A stretch of DNA of 64,000 bases, taken from positions 372,001-436,000 of the forward strand of contig CP103028.1 of the NCBI GenBank assembly GCA_024752435.1. The letters run 5' to 3'. Below, in pieces: positions 34,055 through 45,260 of this stretch (position 1 is its first letter; every line of letters begins with the position of its first letter). The notes below the pieces were generated by a model. That model made no database searches and had not been told where the DNA came from. It worked only from the letters and a program-made list of their open reading frames with translations. The translations under genes were made by a program, and so were the position numbers. This stretch comes from Allantophomopsis cytisporea (lineage: Eukaryota > Ascomycota > Leotiomycetes > Phacidiales > Phacidiaceae).

Positions 34055-34738
34055 ATGCCGGCTCGTACTTCTACCGTGAAGTCTAAGCACGCCGCCAACA
34101 AATCTGGAATCCGCAACAGCAAGACCTCTACGAAACCGCAGGGCGATGGCGTCGTGAAGCAGAAGAGTGCCAAGAGTAAGAGGACTCAGAGTAAGGGTGT
34201 TGCTATTGGAAAGGGCCAGCCAAAGACCAGTGCACTTGCGACGTTGAAGAAGAAGAGAAGAGTTTATACCGAGAAGGAATTGAATATTCCAGCTCTGAAT
34301 ATGATTACACCTGTTGGGGTTGAAGCTCCAAAGGGAAAGAAGAAGGGCAAAGTTTTCGTCGATGATAGAGTGAGTCTTTTTCTCCGAGAATGATGCCTAC
34401 GGTTATTGGCTGGAATGGAATTATGTTTAAGGGAAAGTGTACTAACGACTGTCCAGGAAAGCATGATGACTATCCTTGCCATGGTCAATGCTGACAAGGA
34501 GGGACAAATCGAATCGAAGATGATGAAGGCTAGACAGATGGAGGAGATCCGTGAAGCACGAAAGGCCGAGTCGGACAAGAGACAAGAGATGCGCAAGGGC
34601 AAACTGGAAGATACCAAGGACTCCCTACGCAAGAAGAGAAAGCGCAATGCTGAGGATAAGGACGGCGGTGTTTCTAAGGAGGCACAACTTGGCACCAAGC
34701 CTCTGAAGATGAAGAAGAAGAGCGTGTCTTTTGCTTGA
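34055..34738 (+). CDS. LOC1: Loc1 ribosome-assembly / mRNA-localisation protein
   Basis: Two exons, 34055-34369 and 34457-34738, with an 87-nt intron (TACTAACGACT branch), give 198 aa. The protein is highly basic, with a Lys/Ser-rich N-terminus, a conserved core around RVYTEKELNIPALNMITPVG and GKVFVDDR/ESMMTILAMVN, and a long charged helix (MMKARQMEEIREARKAESDK), then a KKKRK-like nuclear signal. Loc1 acts in the nucleolus in 60S subunit assembly and export, and in yeast in ASH1 mRNA localisation. Filamentous fungal members are conserved mainly in this core. It has no catalytic domain. It is divergent from RFC4 with a 311-nt shared promoter. Confidence 0.85.
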
Positions 34739-34895
34739 GCGGGTCATTAGTTGCATGGAGGGCGTTTCAGGAGGGAAAATCTGGTTGATTGTGGTACTTT
34801 TTGATAAAGGTTCTTCTATTCTATTTGTAGGACTTCTATAGTAGTCTGTCTATACGGTTTTGTACAGTGTTGTACAATTCTATGCTATGCTGAAA

Positions 34896-36333
34896 TCATT
34901 CGCTTTCTAATTGGTAGTTTCTGGAGAGCTTGCGGCGCATCGGGGAGAAATGATGGCGGTTGGGGTCGGTGATAGCAAACTTGTTGACTTTCGGGTGGGA
35001 AAGTGAGTTGAGATCTACTTCAAATGCCATTTTATTCAAAAACTCTGCACACTGTGGTTGTTTGTCAGATAGGAAATGTGATGAGCACCTTGAAGATACT
35101 TACAGGCTTGGAGTGCCATCTGCCACCACCGATTTCGAACCACGAAAGATGCCCTCCTAAGGAAGTCGTGCAGAGTACCACGTATGGGTTCTGCTTCACT
35201 TCTTCGTAAGGGATGGCTTCATTCACAGCAATCTAAACAACTAATGTCAGCCTGATACATGCACCACAGCTACAGAAAAACTTACTGGATCATCCGATGC
35301 GTTAATAGCGTACAGTGGAATCCTTACTGCAAGCAATGAATCGCAACAGGAAGCGTCTCTGTAATAAGAAGTCTCTGTAGGATAACCCCAAGAAGGACCT
35401 TGGATCTCTCGATCGAATTCATGCAAGTACTTTCTCGTATGCAGCTTGCTAAGATCAATCTTTGGATTTTTAGACACCTGCTCAGCATGAAGATCGATGA
35501 GTCGCATCATATTGCCACCCATTGTTTTGGAATAGATCTCCCTGCTGAACCAAGTGCGTTGAAGTGCGAGATTTCCAGCCTCCAAGTTCCATGGGTTGGA
35601 AACCACAACTGCTGCTTTCAATTGGCACTTGTCGCCTTCCTCTCCAAGGTACTGTTTATGTCAGAAGAATACTAGTATACCGAATAAGGATAAAACTCAC
35701 ATTTGTGAGGATATTGGCTCCCAGACTGAAGCCAATACCAAACAGGGGTCGATTTGGGAACTTTTGTCTGAGCCACTTTACAGTCTGTCTCGTATCCCAT
35801 GTAGCACGAGCATTGTACAAGATAGGACTTGTGATCTTGTGCTTGGCACAACCTCTAGAGTTGATCACACAAGCCTCCCAGCCTCCCTCGCCAATCATAG
35901 GGGCCATAACTTCTCGCAAATAGATCTCGTAGGAGCCACCTGAGAGCCCGTGAAGCACCACAAGCATCGGCTTTGTGTCATCTGAAGCAATGCCATTGAA
36001 AGTCTCGTCATCGAAATAGGCTGTTCTGATAGGAAGGCTCTCATCAACCTCCTCAAAAGGATCCACTACGAAATCCACGGCGTAGGTCCCGTGATATTCT
36101 GGATCTTCGGCGTCGAAGATTTTGCGACGGTAGAAGACTTTTGGCCCTTCTGGCTTGAGGATCGTCATCATGGTCTGGACGTGGCCATTGAAAAGAAGAG
36201 GATTTAGCTTGCAGGGCGGAGTGGAAGCCTCGCAGAGCTTGAGGAGATCTGTGTCTTCCCCATTTTTACTCTTAAATGATAATGGTGTTGTCGAGTGAGT
36301 ATAGGTGATCTTTCCATGTCCAAGCCACTCCAT
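34896..36333 (-). CDS. Alpha/beta hydrolase of the EHT1/EEB1/ABHD1-3 family
   Basis: Four exons (36333-35701, 35651-35286, 35232-35104, 35051-34896) give 427 aa, a normal family length. The catalytic triad is visible: nucleophile Ser203 in GIGFSLGAN, Asp331 in NASDDP and His361 in SLGGHLSW; the oxyanion region is LVVLHGLSGGSYE. An N-terminal LNPLLFNGHVQTMMT is the family hallmark. Yeast Eht1, Eeb1 and Imo32 are acyl-CoA:ethanol acyltransferases or esterases making medium-chain fatty acid ethyl esters, partly at lipid droplets or mitochondria. All four exons join in frame (LTN/YLGEEGDKC, SDDP/IAVNEAIPYEE, HSKP/CAEFLNKM). It is convergent with LOC1, whose stop is only about 157 nt away. Confidence 0.88.
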
Positions 36334-39231
36334 TTTATAGGATCTCTGGATATCTGGATTTTTGGAAACTTTAGAAGTGACCGAACGTGTTTTTTATGAT
36401 ATGGACTCTTTGAACTGCAGGCGATTGATCAGTGGCCTTGATTCCGTAAACTCAATTTTGTATTGTGTTATGCTTTTTGAAGATCTTCAAGTAAAAATAA
36501 AATAGGAAGCGATCGAGCATGCACTAAAATGATGGTTTGAATAGGGCCAAAGGACAAATAGAGGTTAAAGAACGTTGAAGATCCTAGAGTTCAGCCCCTT
36601 TAGACGGCCCCCAGCGGTCTGGAATATCACGAGAAGTTTCTGCGCTAGTTCGTCTAATCGCGGGAACTTGTTCTAGATGACCGAGGCAAGTCCACCTTTA
36701 TTTTGACAAGCGGAAACCCAATATGATGATGATCTGGGATTTTCGTATAGGGCACATTGAGATTTAAATCCTAAAGCATTTATCTTATGAAAGCTAAGTT
36801 GTTTATCTTGATTTAATATAAATCTATCTACCATCGACGTTATGCAGCCTCGCAAACAACTCCTACATACGTAACCCAGATCGGCCAGAGAAAAGGTCTG
36901 TGTAACAAGCAATGGTCGACCAGATAGTTCTCGACCCAACAGGAATTAGTGACAATAAATCCTAAACTCTCATCTCCCAGTATAAATCGATCCTTTTCTA
37001 GCCCCAGGTTTGCCCAAAGTAGGCACCGCGGGCCCGAGTAAAGTCTGGTACGAAAGACATTCAACTAACAAAAGAAGATAACCTGAGTATGGAAATGGAA
37101 ACGGAAGTGGGATCGATCCTAATAGATCAGCTTCTCGAAGTCCAGCTTCATTTGAACTAGAACAATACTGGAGTGATGAAAAAGACTGTGATGACTGTGA
37201 AAAGGCCATCAATGACAACTCAAAAGATGATGAGCTATTCTGGATCGGCCGGAACATCGATAATTTGCCGTAAACCGACCCAGCATGGAGTGATTTCTAT
37301 TTTAGTTTTCAGGTGTGATATTTGTTGGAGTTGGTAGGATGTCTCTTATAGTCGCCGGCCCTGATCAATTTCTCGAGGCGTCAGATGAATGAGTCATGAG
37401 GTCGATTGATTGCTCGATGATCTGAGTTGCGAGTAGCTACACATCCAGTGACATCGAAGGCAAGTTTCAACTAAGAATTAACAATATATGCCGCGTATAG
37501 ACAAGCAGCAGGAGGGAAAACCTGTATATAATCTCAATTTGTGAGATGAGGCTCCACTAGGTGTTTATATCAAACACCAATAACTTCAGCTATAGCATGT
37601 GAGAAATGATAGCGAAGCTGGAAGTTTCATTCTGAATGCCGCTCGAAATCACTTCTCTTCTAGCCATTAATGCTAACGTACTACAAGATTGATGACATCT
37701 TATACGCATGAAAAAAGAATACGGCGGTTATGTCCTATGTCACTGATTATTAGTAATGTCTATAACTATGTATGGCTCGCTAGATCTACTAAGTTGATTG
37801 TCAAGTGCTCTCAATCCGCATCATCACCTGATCATCCCGATCATAATGTTCTGAATCCAAAGCATATAGCTGTAAAGATGTAATAAGCAGGTAAAAGTCA
37901 TATACTTCCACCTGGCCTACCGTTGTTTCGCACTGCGGAAATAATCGGTATTGTACGTTGCTATCATATAGAGAAAAGACACTCCCACAAAGGAAGCCAT
38001 CAAAAAGTATGCTGATAATATTTCCGAAGGTAGAACAGTACTAGACGAACTTTGCGCTGTGCAACACAGATCAGCCAGCTTCCAGCCTGTCTAGTTGGTC
38101 GCCGGAATAGTCAGCAATGCTAAATAAAGGGGAGAAAAGAAGTCACGTATAAAAACACAGGAACGAAGTTTATAATCTTAAGTAAGCACTAGTGCTGTGA
38201 TCAGTTTCCACGAAATAATCGCGTTAGCTCGCAGTTTGCATCCTATGAAGAATGTAGACAGCGATAATACATAAACCAAAACAGATTAAAATGCTCACAG
38301 AAAGAATGACGTATAATTCAAAGGTATTGAGAAAATAGAGGGGAACAATAATAGGAAGTGAAGGGACACTGATGTACATGTGGACTCACAAGTCAAGAGA
38401 GAGAGCTCCAAATATAATTTCCGAATACAGACCCAGTAGAGCAATCAGTTTGCTCTGAATCCTAAATCAATTCATACCATAAACTACCTCGAATTATTGA
38501 CACTCATAAGCTTCATGTCGGCGTTTTCGAAAGATGCAGCAATAGACTTCGTAGGGCAGGAAAAGCATACTCACTCCAGAGACAAAAGTTTTCATAACCA
38601 AAGTCAGTTCGAAAAAAGACTGATTGAGAACTTCCCTGTGGCGGAGGAAGATGATCCGAAGAAGATAATTTTATAGCCTGATTGATGTATCTTTACTACG
38701 TTGCTGCGTACTGGAAAAGCAGCCGAAGGAAGACTTGCAGCTAAGAATAATATATCTTGTGAACAAATTTGTCATGAAATCGAGCCCAAGAGATTTGTGC
38801 CTTACTTGGTCGTTATAGACCATCGCTTTGAAACATCATGCCTTGGTGTTTTCAAGTTTTTCCCAAGTTTCTCGGAGTTGTGCGGACTTAAAGATCCAGA
38901 ACTGCTGGTGTATCAACCACTCAACGTTATGAGACTCCACGGAGATATATTTTGAGTTTTTGAATTGTTGGTTTCTGGAACAATAATTAATAGATTCCAT
39001 GAAGAAGTAAAGTAAGACTATGTATATACCTATGGTAGGCAAAGGCTAGAATAATATTTTGGACCTCGGTGTTATCGTTTGGTTTGGCGCGATCTTTCAT
39101 CGATAAGCGCGGATAAATTGGCGCCAAAGTGCAAGCCATGCACATCCGTAGACGGTCGTTAAGGGAAGGAACGACACACGACTCACACGACTTATTATCG
39201 CCATGCGACCGCGTGAATAACAGAGAATGCA
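36334..39231. other. Gene-poor 2.9-kb gap, AT-rich
   Basis: Apart from the exon-like segment at 36840-37275 nothing coding is supported. 37500-38960 is AT-rich with scattered stops in all frames and one 84-codon plus frame (38701-38955) without motifs. It ends in the promoter of the SCC4 gene. Confidence 0.45.
36840..37275 (+). pseudogene. Possible decayed or unrecognised gene fragment
   Basis: Not recognised. A run of 63 sense codons from 37088 to a TAA at 37273-37275 reads YGNGNGSGIDPNRSASRSPA, then SFELEQYWSDEKDCDDCEK and DELFWIGRNIDNLP, which has natural protein composition. It is preceded by an intron-like end (CAACTAAC...CCTGAG). Upstream, fragments such as TPTYVTQIGQRKGLCNKQW and LSSPSINRSFSSPRFAQSRH lie in other frames and cannot be joined cleanly. 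It may be a broken gene or chance; no homology can be claimed. Confidence 0.25.
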
Positions 39232-42041
39232 ATGGCGTATCCAGGCCACAATGCGCCATACGATGCCTATGGCTCTGGGCAATATCAGCAAGCCTATCCA
39301 GCACAGCAACAGCATCAGCATCAGCATCCGCATCAACATCAACATCAACCCCAATACCTGCCGCCGCCCCAGCAGCATCAACACCTTCAACACCTTCAAT
39401 CACCCCAAGCGCAACGATTGCAACATCCGCAACACCAGCAACAGTCAACTCAAAGATATATGCAGGATGCCTCAAGAAGGTCTTTGAATGGGTACTCGCA
39501 GCAAAGTCCGATTCAACACGCGCAATACATCAATCAGCAAGCATATATTCAGCAACCGCAGTATACACCACAGATGCAATATGCTACTCCGACACATCAG
39601 TACGCGCCTCAAATTCTGAATAGTCACCCAGTACAGCCCTCCTGGTATAACTCTCAGCCAACTCAGTACGCCTCGCCGACCCATTCCCAGCCGAATCAGT
39701 ACGTCCAACCGAATAATTATAATCAATACGGGAATGGCTACCAGGCCCGGCCCTTCGATCCTGTGCATGCTTCTCCTCAAGCTCAGCACCACCATATACC
39801 GCAGCAGTACACTCCTCAACCTCAACACCAGCCCCTGTCATATACGCAGTCGCCACAATCCACAATGCGAAGTAGCCATACGCCGGTTTCTCAGCATCCA
39901 ACTCCAATTCCTGCACCGATGCCGATTCCCACTCCTGCGCCCGCCCCTGCAACCATACCCGCACCCGCACCCGCACCCGTAGTTACACCTGCACCTGTAC
40001 CTGCGCCTCTTACGCCTCCTACGCCAGTTGTAGAGCAAATGCTTGATGCGAAGGCGTTATTGCCCTTCCTCGCCGAGCAGCAATTTGAAGCGGCATATTC
40101 AATATCGCAATCGACGTCCGAGGCAATGCATCCAGACCAAGTAGCGCGATACCGAAAGCATATTGCAACTGGACTGGGATGTTTGGAGTCTGCTCTCAAG
40201 AATACAAAAATGCCACCACGCCAAGAAGCCGCGCTTATTCTTCGTTATGCCGGGGTTTTGAACGATGAATCGGCGAGTAATACTGAGGCGGAGGTGGCGC
40301 TCAGTAAAGGAATTAACTTGTGTACCCGGAATCACCTGTTTGATTTGAAATACAATATGCAACTTCTTAGCGTTCGCGCTGTTTTCAAGAAGAATGCTAA
40401 ATCTGCATTGAAGATGATCGATAGATATGTTTCTGATGTTGAGGCGTATGTCCCCCTTATGTCTAGGTTTAATCATGTGCTAAGTGTTGTAGATACCATC
40501 ATTATCCTTGGGTCTATGCCTTCAGACTCACGCGTGCGTCTTTGTCCATGCAAAGTGGCAGTGCTTCGGACCTGCAGGCTGCTCTGCAGAACCTTCGTGT
40601 CGTTACTGAACTCGCGAATAGGCTTGGAAACCGAGCAACCTCGAAACTAGCCTCACTCTTCGAAGTCTTGGTTCATCTTCGTACAGCATCTTCGGATTCT
40701 GTCGAGCAAATCCAAAGAGCAATGGCTGCTGCGAATGCATACCAGCTGGAAGAGGGAGCTCAGATCCCGCAACTTGTAGCACTAACCCACATTTTGGATC
40801 TTGCAAGCAGTCTGGTACAAGTGCCAAATGTTGATGGACAACGAAAGCTCAGTACAATGATCAAAAAGATGGAGGAAATCCGTCTTGATGATGAAAACTG
40901 GGGCGTTCATGATGACAAGATCTATATCCCCGTCAGCTCCAATTCTAGTCACGGCCAGATCGTCACTCATGATACTCGTTCAATTCTTGAGGTTGACGAG
41001 AACGGTCGAAATTACCTTGCTATTTCATGGTTGCCCAAGTCACACACTTTTGCGGTGGTTTATTTCCTGGCGGGTGTATGCTGTAGGGCTAATGATCCGA
41101 TAAGGGCTGACAAGTATTTCAAGGAGGTTCTGAAATTACTTAACGGTAAGTTAAATGCTTTCAATAAGATGGCCAAAACATCCTGACATTTTCCAGATGA
41201 TCAACGGAAAACCAAGACCAGAGAAGGGCCTCTGAGACAGGCCTTTGAGCATATCCGCTGGCGCGAAACATTCTCGTCTTATTCGCATATGTACCTAGGA
41301 TTTTCAGCGGCTGCAAAGTGTGATTGGCAGGTGGTATGGACTCATCTGCAAGCAATGCAAACAATACAAGACTCGCCTCACTCGACAATTCCGAAGACTC
41401 TCGCATTACTTGCCAAGTACTTATCCGGAGTATATGCCCAAGGAACTGGCGACTTCGATACGGCGCTCGAAATATTCCAGGATTCAAAGCTTGGTATCTC
41501 AATTGCGAAGGGACTCCCAGCTGATGCAGCAAGCAAGATGCAACGTGACCTGGCAATTCTGGCAAACTTGAATGCGGTTTGGATTCTACAGGAACCGTCG
41601 AGATTGGATGCTACATACAATGCATCCGTCCTTGCAGAACTCGAACCTCTATGCAAAGGCCACGCCAATATGGAGATTTCAACAGCATTCTGGCTCACTA
41701 AGATGTTTGTGACGACAAACCCACCTGAGCGTCAATACATGATGAAGAATTACTTCGTGGCAGCCCATAACGGAGCAACAAAGACCGGAAATGCACAGCT
41801 CACAGCTTATTTCCTGAATATACAGCACAATCTTTTCTGGAAAGATACTGTTGGCGACCAGGCCTTGAAAAGTGCGCGATCAGCAGTTGTGAAATCGAAC
41901 CAGAGCGGCAATAAACTTTGGATGAGCGTGGCGAACGGGATGCTATCAGAGAACTTCAATGCCCACGGGGACTCGCAGGCAGCGGCGGCAGCAAGAGATG
42001 AAGCTATGAAGGCTACCATGGAGGCTATGCCAAAACAGTAA
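39232..42041 (+). CDS. SCC4: Cohesin loading factor Scc4 / Mau2
   Basis: Three exons (39232-40445, 40493-41145, 41197-42041) give 903 aa. The N-terminal 270 or so residues are low-complexity: His/Gln-rich (HQHQHPHQHQHQ), Tyr/Gln-rich, then a Pro/Ala run (PAPAPATIPAPAPAP). The remainder is the TPR-like superhelix of the Pfam cohesin-load family: AEQQFEAAYSISQS, EAALILRYAGVLNDE, HYPWVYAFRLTRASLSMQSG, YFLAGVCCRANDPIRADKYF, LAKYLSGVYAQGTGDFDTAL, FFVAAHNGATKTGN. Scc4 binds the N-terminus of Scc2 and recruits cohesin to chromatin, including centromeres. Both splice joins are in frame (VEA/YHHYPW, LLND/DQRKTK). It lies tail to tail with the CenH3 gene, 412 nt apart. Confidence 0.93.
39310..39400. 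repeat. CAx-rich low-complexity coding repeat (His/Gln tract)
   Basis: Imperfect CATCAG/CATCAA hexamers inside exon 1 of SCC4 encode an alternating His-Gln tract. Length polymorphism between strains is to be expected. Confidence 0.7.
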
Positions 42042-42453
42042 GGGGTGGTATGTTGATGTGATGGCGAGGCATTGTTATGGCGTATGGTGGGAAATATGAG
42101 CTTATCTGGCTTCCGACACATGTTTTGCTTTTTAGGGCTGGCTAACTAGGTGGCTTATTGCATGGCCGGCGCGCATAGATATACCCATTTGCCTAAATCT
42201 AATACTGGCGTTCTTCTCACTCGTAGCGCAATGCAATGCAATGCGATGCAGTACAATAAAATGACGAAGTGAATATACGTCAGCAAAGTAAACGAGCCCG
42301 AATAATCATCAAGCTCACATAGCTACTCGATCATAAAGAATAACGCCTCTAAACTCCACTGATCCAATCCGATTAACCGCTTACGCCGTCAATGCCTATC
42401 TCATTCATAAACACCATAATCACCAGATCCGTCCACCGCACAGCAACCCAAAT
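42042..42453. other. Tail-to-tail spacer SCC4 / CenH3
   Basis: Contains both 3' UTRs. A short imperfect ATGCA-type repeat is visible near 42231-42255. Nothing else. Confidence 0.5.
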
Positions 42454-43075
42454 CTAACCCAGCCCACCCCAAGCCCCCCGAATTCTCCTCGCCAGTTGAA
42501 TATCTTTCTGCATGATTGTTATTCTCTTAGCATGAATCGCGCACAAGTTTGTATCCTCGAACAGGTGCACCAGGAAGGCCTCACTGGCCTCCTGTAGCGC
42601 TTGGATAGCTTGGCTCTGCCATCTCAATCCATCACCGCGAGGTTGCAGATTCAATGCTATTTCGCGTACCTGTAGAATAGCCATTAGCTCTATTTATCCT
42701 TCATAGACTAGCCCTGGAAAGAAAAGCAAGAGAGGCCATGGGATTAGTGGTGGGTAGGAGGAAGGTCCAGAGACAGAGAGGGACATACAAGTCTCGAGAA
42801 AGGAAGCTTCAACAACAACAAATCCGTTGACCGCTGATAACGCCTAATCTCCTTGAGTGCCTGTGTCCCCGGCTTGTATCGTCGCTTCTTGGCTTGCGGC
42901 ACTGGATCTCCTGCTGTGAAATGCTGAGTTAGTTTGGCCTGGCCAGTATCCTGCACACACCGAACGTACGTTGGACACCACTGCTTCGACGCGCTGGCTT
43001 CTTCGCTGCTGTTGATGGGCCTACACGGCTTCCTGAGGGGCGGCTGGGACCGCGGTGGGCTGTGCGGGTTGACAT
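42454..43075 (-). CDS. CSE4: Centromeric histone H3 variant (CENP-A / CenH3)
   Basis: Three exons (43075-42970, 42913-42789, 42669-42454) give 148 aa. The divergent N-tail (MSTRTAHRGPSRPSGSRVG) lacks the H3 ARTKQTARK sequence. The histone fold is intact: YKPGTQALKEIRRYQRSTDL (alpha-N), KLPFSRLVREI, LRWQSQAIQALQEASEAFLV (alpha-2 with Trp, as in CenH3), HLFEDTNLCAIHAKRITI (loop 2, alpha-3) and MQKDIQLARRIRGAWGGLG. A longer loop 1 (NLQPRGDGLRWQ), instead of the canonical H3 DFKTDLRFQ, marks it as CenH3. It replaces H3 in centromeric nucleosomes and seeds the kinetochore. Three introns-worth of splice signals were required: the frame that opens further upstream in the same region uses a wrong frame for exon 1. 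Confidence 0.93.
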
Positions 43076-43668
43076 TGTGTTGATTCGAGAGGTTGGAGTT
43101 GTGGGGGGTTATTGTTTTTCGAGAGGACGATGCACGACGCGTCTTTGAGGGTCGAGAAGAACCTGTACGGGGAGTATGCGATTCTAAATGTATATGCAAC
43201 TAAAATAGTCGCCTTATCCACTTGGGATATGTTCAATTGCGACGCGACGAGATGCTCTGCGACGAGGTTGATGTTGATAGCCTTCCGTTTAGAGGGATGT
43301 TATTTACCTTTGTCTTTGATGCGCGAGGCTCGGGCGGTTCGGTTGCTGGGTTGTATTAGCGGTGCAGGGGAAGGTCGTCCGTCGGTATCGGTCGGTGCCT
43401 TACCGGGGAAGTAGTACTGGCATGACTGATGCAATCAATCCATAAGGCCAGCTAAGTGAAGTTACAAGGAATGATAAATGGTACTATAACATAACACCCA
43501 CGACATACCACAGCATAACCCTTTCCACACGTCTCTCATCTATCTTCCACGAATCCATTCCCACCACAGCGCAATCTTACCAACCTATATCAACCCGCCA
43601 ATTCAACGCGAAATGATTTCCTGAGCTCACTCATCTCAAACACTAGACATCGATAACAACTCGCCAAT
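43076..43668. other. Divergent spacer CenH3 / Derlin
   Basis: Head-to-head region of about 590 nt with the promoters of both genes. An open frame on the plus strand (43112-43414) has no motifs. Confidence 0.5.
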
Positions 43669-44559
43669 ATGGATCAAATGATGGGCGTGGGCGGCCAGGC
43701 TGGCTTTCCATTGGAAACGTGGTTCTGGGAAATGCCTTTCTGTACGCGCTGGTGGACGACAGCCATCGTTTTGACATCGGTGCTGGTACAATGCCAAATC
43801 GTGACGCCTTTCCAGCTATTCTACAGCTTCCGCGCCGTCTTCATAAAATCTCAGGTACGTTATGATCGCTCTCCACCTCTGTCACTGCAGGCACTTCAAA
43901 AACTACTCAGTGCATGATCAAACGTCATTTCACGGAGTGCGGATTGTATTATGAGTACACTCACTAACATCTCACAGTATTGGCGCCTCTTAACCACATT
44001 CCTCTACTTCGGCCCCCTCAACCTCGACCTAGTCTTCCACATCTTCTTCCAACAACGCTACTCGCGCCTCCTCGAAGAAGCATCCGGGCGCTCACCCGCG
44101 CAATTCTCCTGGCTACTGCTATATGCAACGACCTGCCTAATCTGCGTATCGCCCATCGTCTCCATCCCCTTCATGGGACACCCACTGTCCTCAACGCTAG
44201 TATACATCTGGGCGCGTCGCAACCCCGACACGCGCCTCTCGTTCATGGGCCTGCTAGTCTTTACAGCACCGTACCTGCCATGGGTGCTGATGGCCTTTGG
44301 AGTCGTGTTGCACGGCCAGGTGCCTAAGGACGAGCTTCTGGGCGTCGTGATTGGTCATGTGTGGTATTTCTTTGCGGACGTCTGGCCACCGCTGCACAAT
44401 GGGCAGAGACCTTTGGATCCGCCGTGGTGGTGGAGACGGATCTTTGAGGGGCCGCCTGCTAGGGAGGAGGAAGATGAGGAGGTGCAGGAGGATGATACGG
44501 CAGGTGATGTAGGCAGGAATGTGCCGGTACCGCCGGCACCGCCGCAGGAGGTGTTGTAG
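43669..44559 (+). CDS. Derlin family ER membrane protein (second copy)
   Basis: Two exons, 43669-43854 and 43978-44559, with a 123-nt intron (CACTAAC), give 255 aa. It has the canonical Derlin core: ETWFWEMPFCTRWWTTAIVL at the N-terminus, QYWRLLTTFLYFGPLNLDLV (the rhomboid WR motif), FHIFFQQRYSRLLEE, a helix LLYATTCLICVSPIVSIPFM, VYIWARRNPDTRLSFMGL and GVVIGHVWYFFADVWPPL. It is closer in these motifs to human Derlin-1/2 and Dfm1 than the Der1-like protein at 15780. The cytosolic tail is acidic and Pro-rich (PPWWWRRIFEGPPAREEED); I see no clear SHP box for Cdc48 binding. Role: retrotranslocation in ER-associated degradation. Confidence 0.92.
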
Positions 44560-45260
44560 GAAGTTGTATTTTAGGAGTTTGGCATGGCTGGAGTTTGTGG
44601 TGGATACCTCGTCATTATAGTCGGAGAAAATAAACTGTTCACAGGTGGTGTAGATATTGCTCGTGATATCAGTGGTGATTGTGCCTTCTTGTCACCAATA
44701 AATGAAAGCATATAGGGTTTGTAGGATAATTCATGCATAAATAAGAATTGGATCAACCATTAATCTATGAAAATAATTATGTCTACTTCTACCATATCAC
44801 CCACACATCTTATCAATCTTGCCACATCTCACCAAAAAAAAATCACAAATCAAGCACTACTTCGGACAAAGCTTCGACCCGACAAAGGGTACCTGTATTC
44901 ATTCTATCAACCCATTATCATAGCAGTACCAGGCCGGCAACCGTCGCCTTATACAAGCTCACCGATCCCCGATCCCCAAACCAAACTCGCCTTCTCATAG
45001 AGTTTGTCCGACCCGCAAGAACCCACAGCGCCGACAGGTGAATAATAACACAGACCTAACCCCAGCCATAGACCTCAAGGGATCCCCGGGCACCCGGAAT
45101 GGAATTTAAGAAATTCTGAACTCATATAAGTACATCTTGGAAGGAATCTAGTCTTAAACAGACGTCGATGACACCTGCAGACGGTCTGCTGAGGAGTTAT
45201 GTGGAATGTAGTGCAACGTGCCGAATCATCTGATCGGTGGAAAGGTTGAGGGGCGGGTGC
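44560..45260. other. Convergent spacer Derlin / GDP-mannose transporter
   Basis: 3' flanks of both genes. Short overlapping frames only, no motif. Confidence 0.5.

Noticed and set aside
42744..43199. 151-codon minus-strand frame covering the CenH3 N-terminus
   Set aside because: It reads through the first intron in the wrong frame for exon 1; the spliced model starting at 43075 gives a complete 148-aa CenH3.
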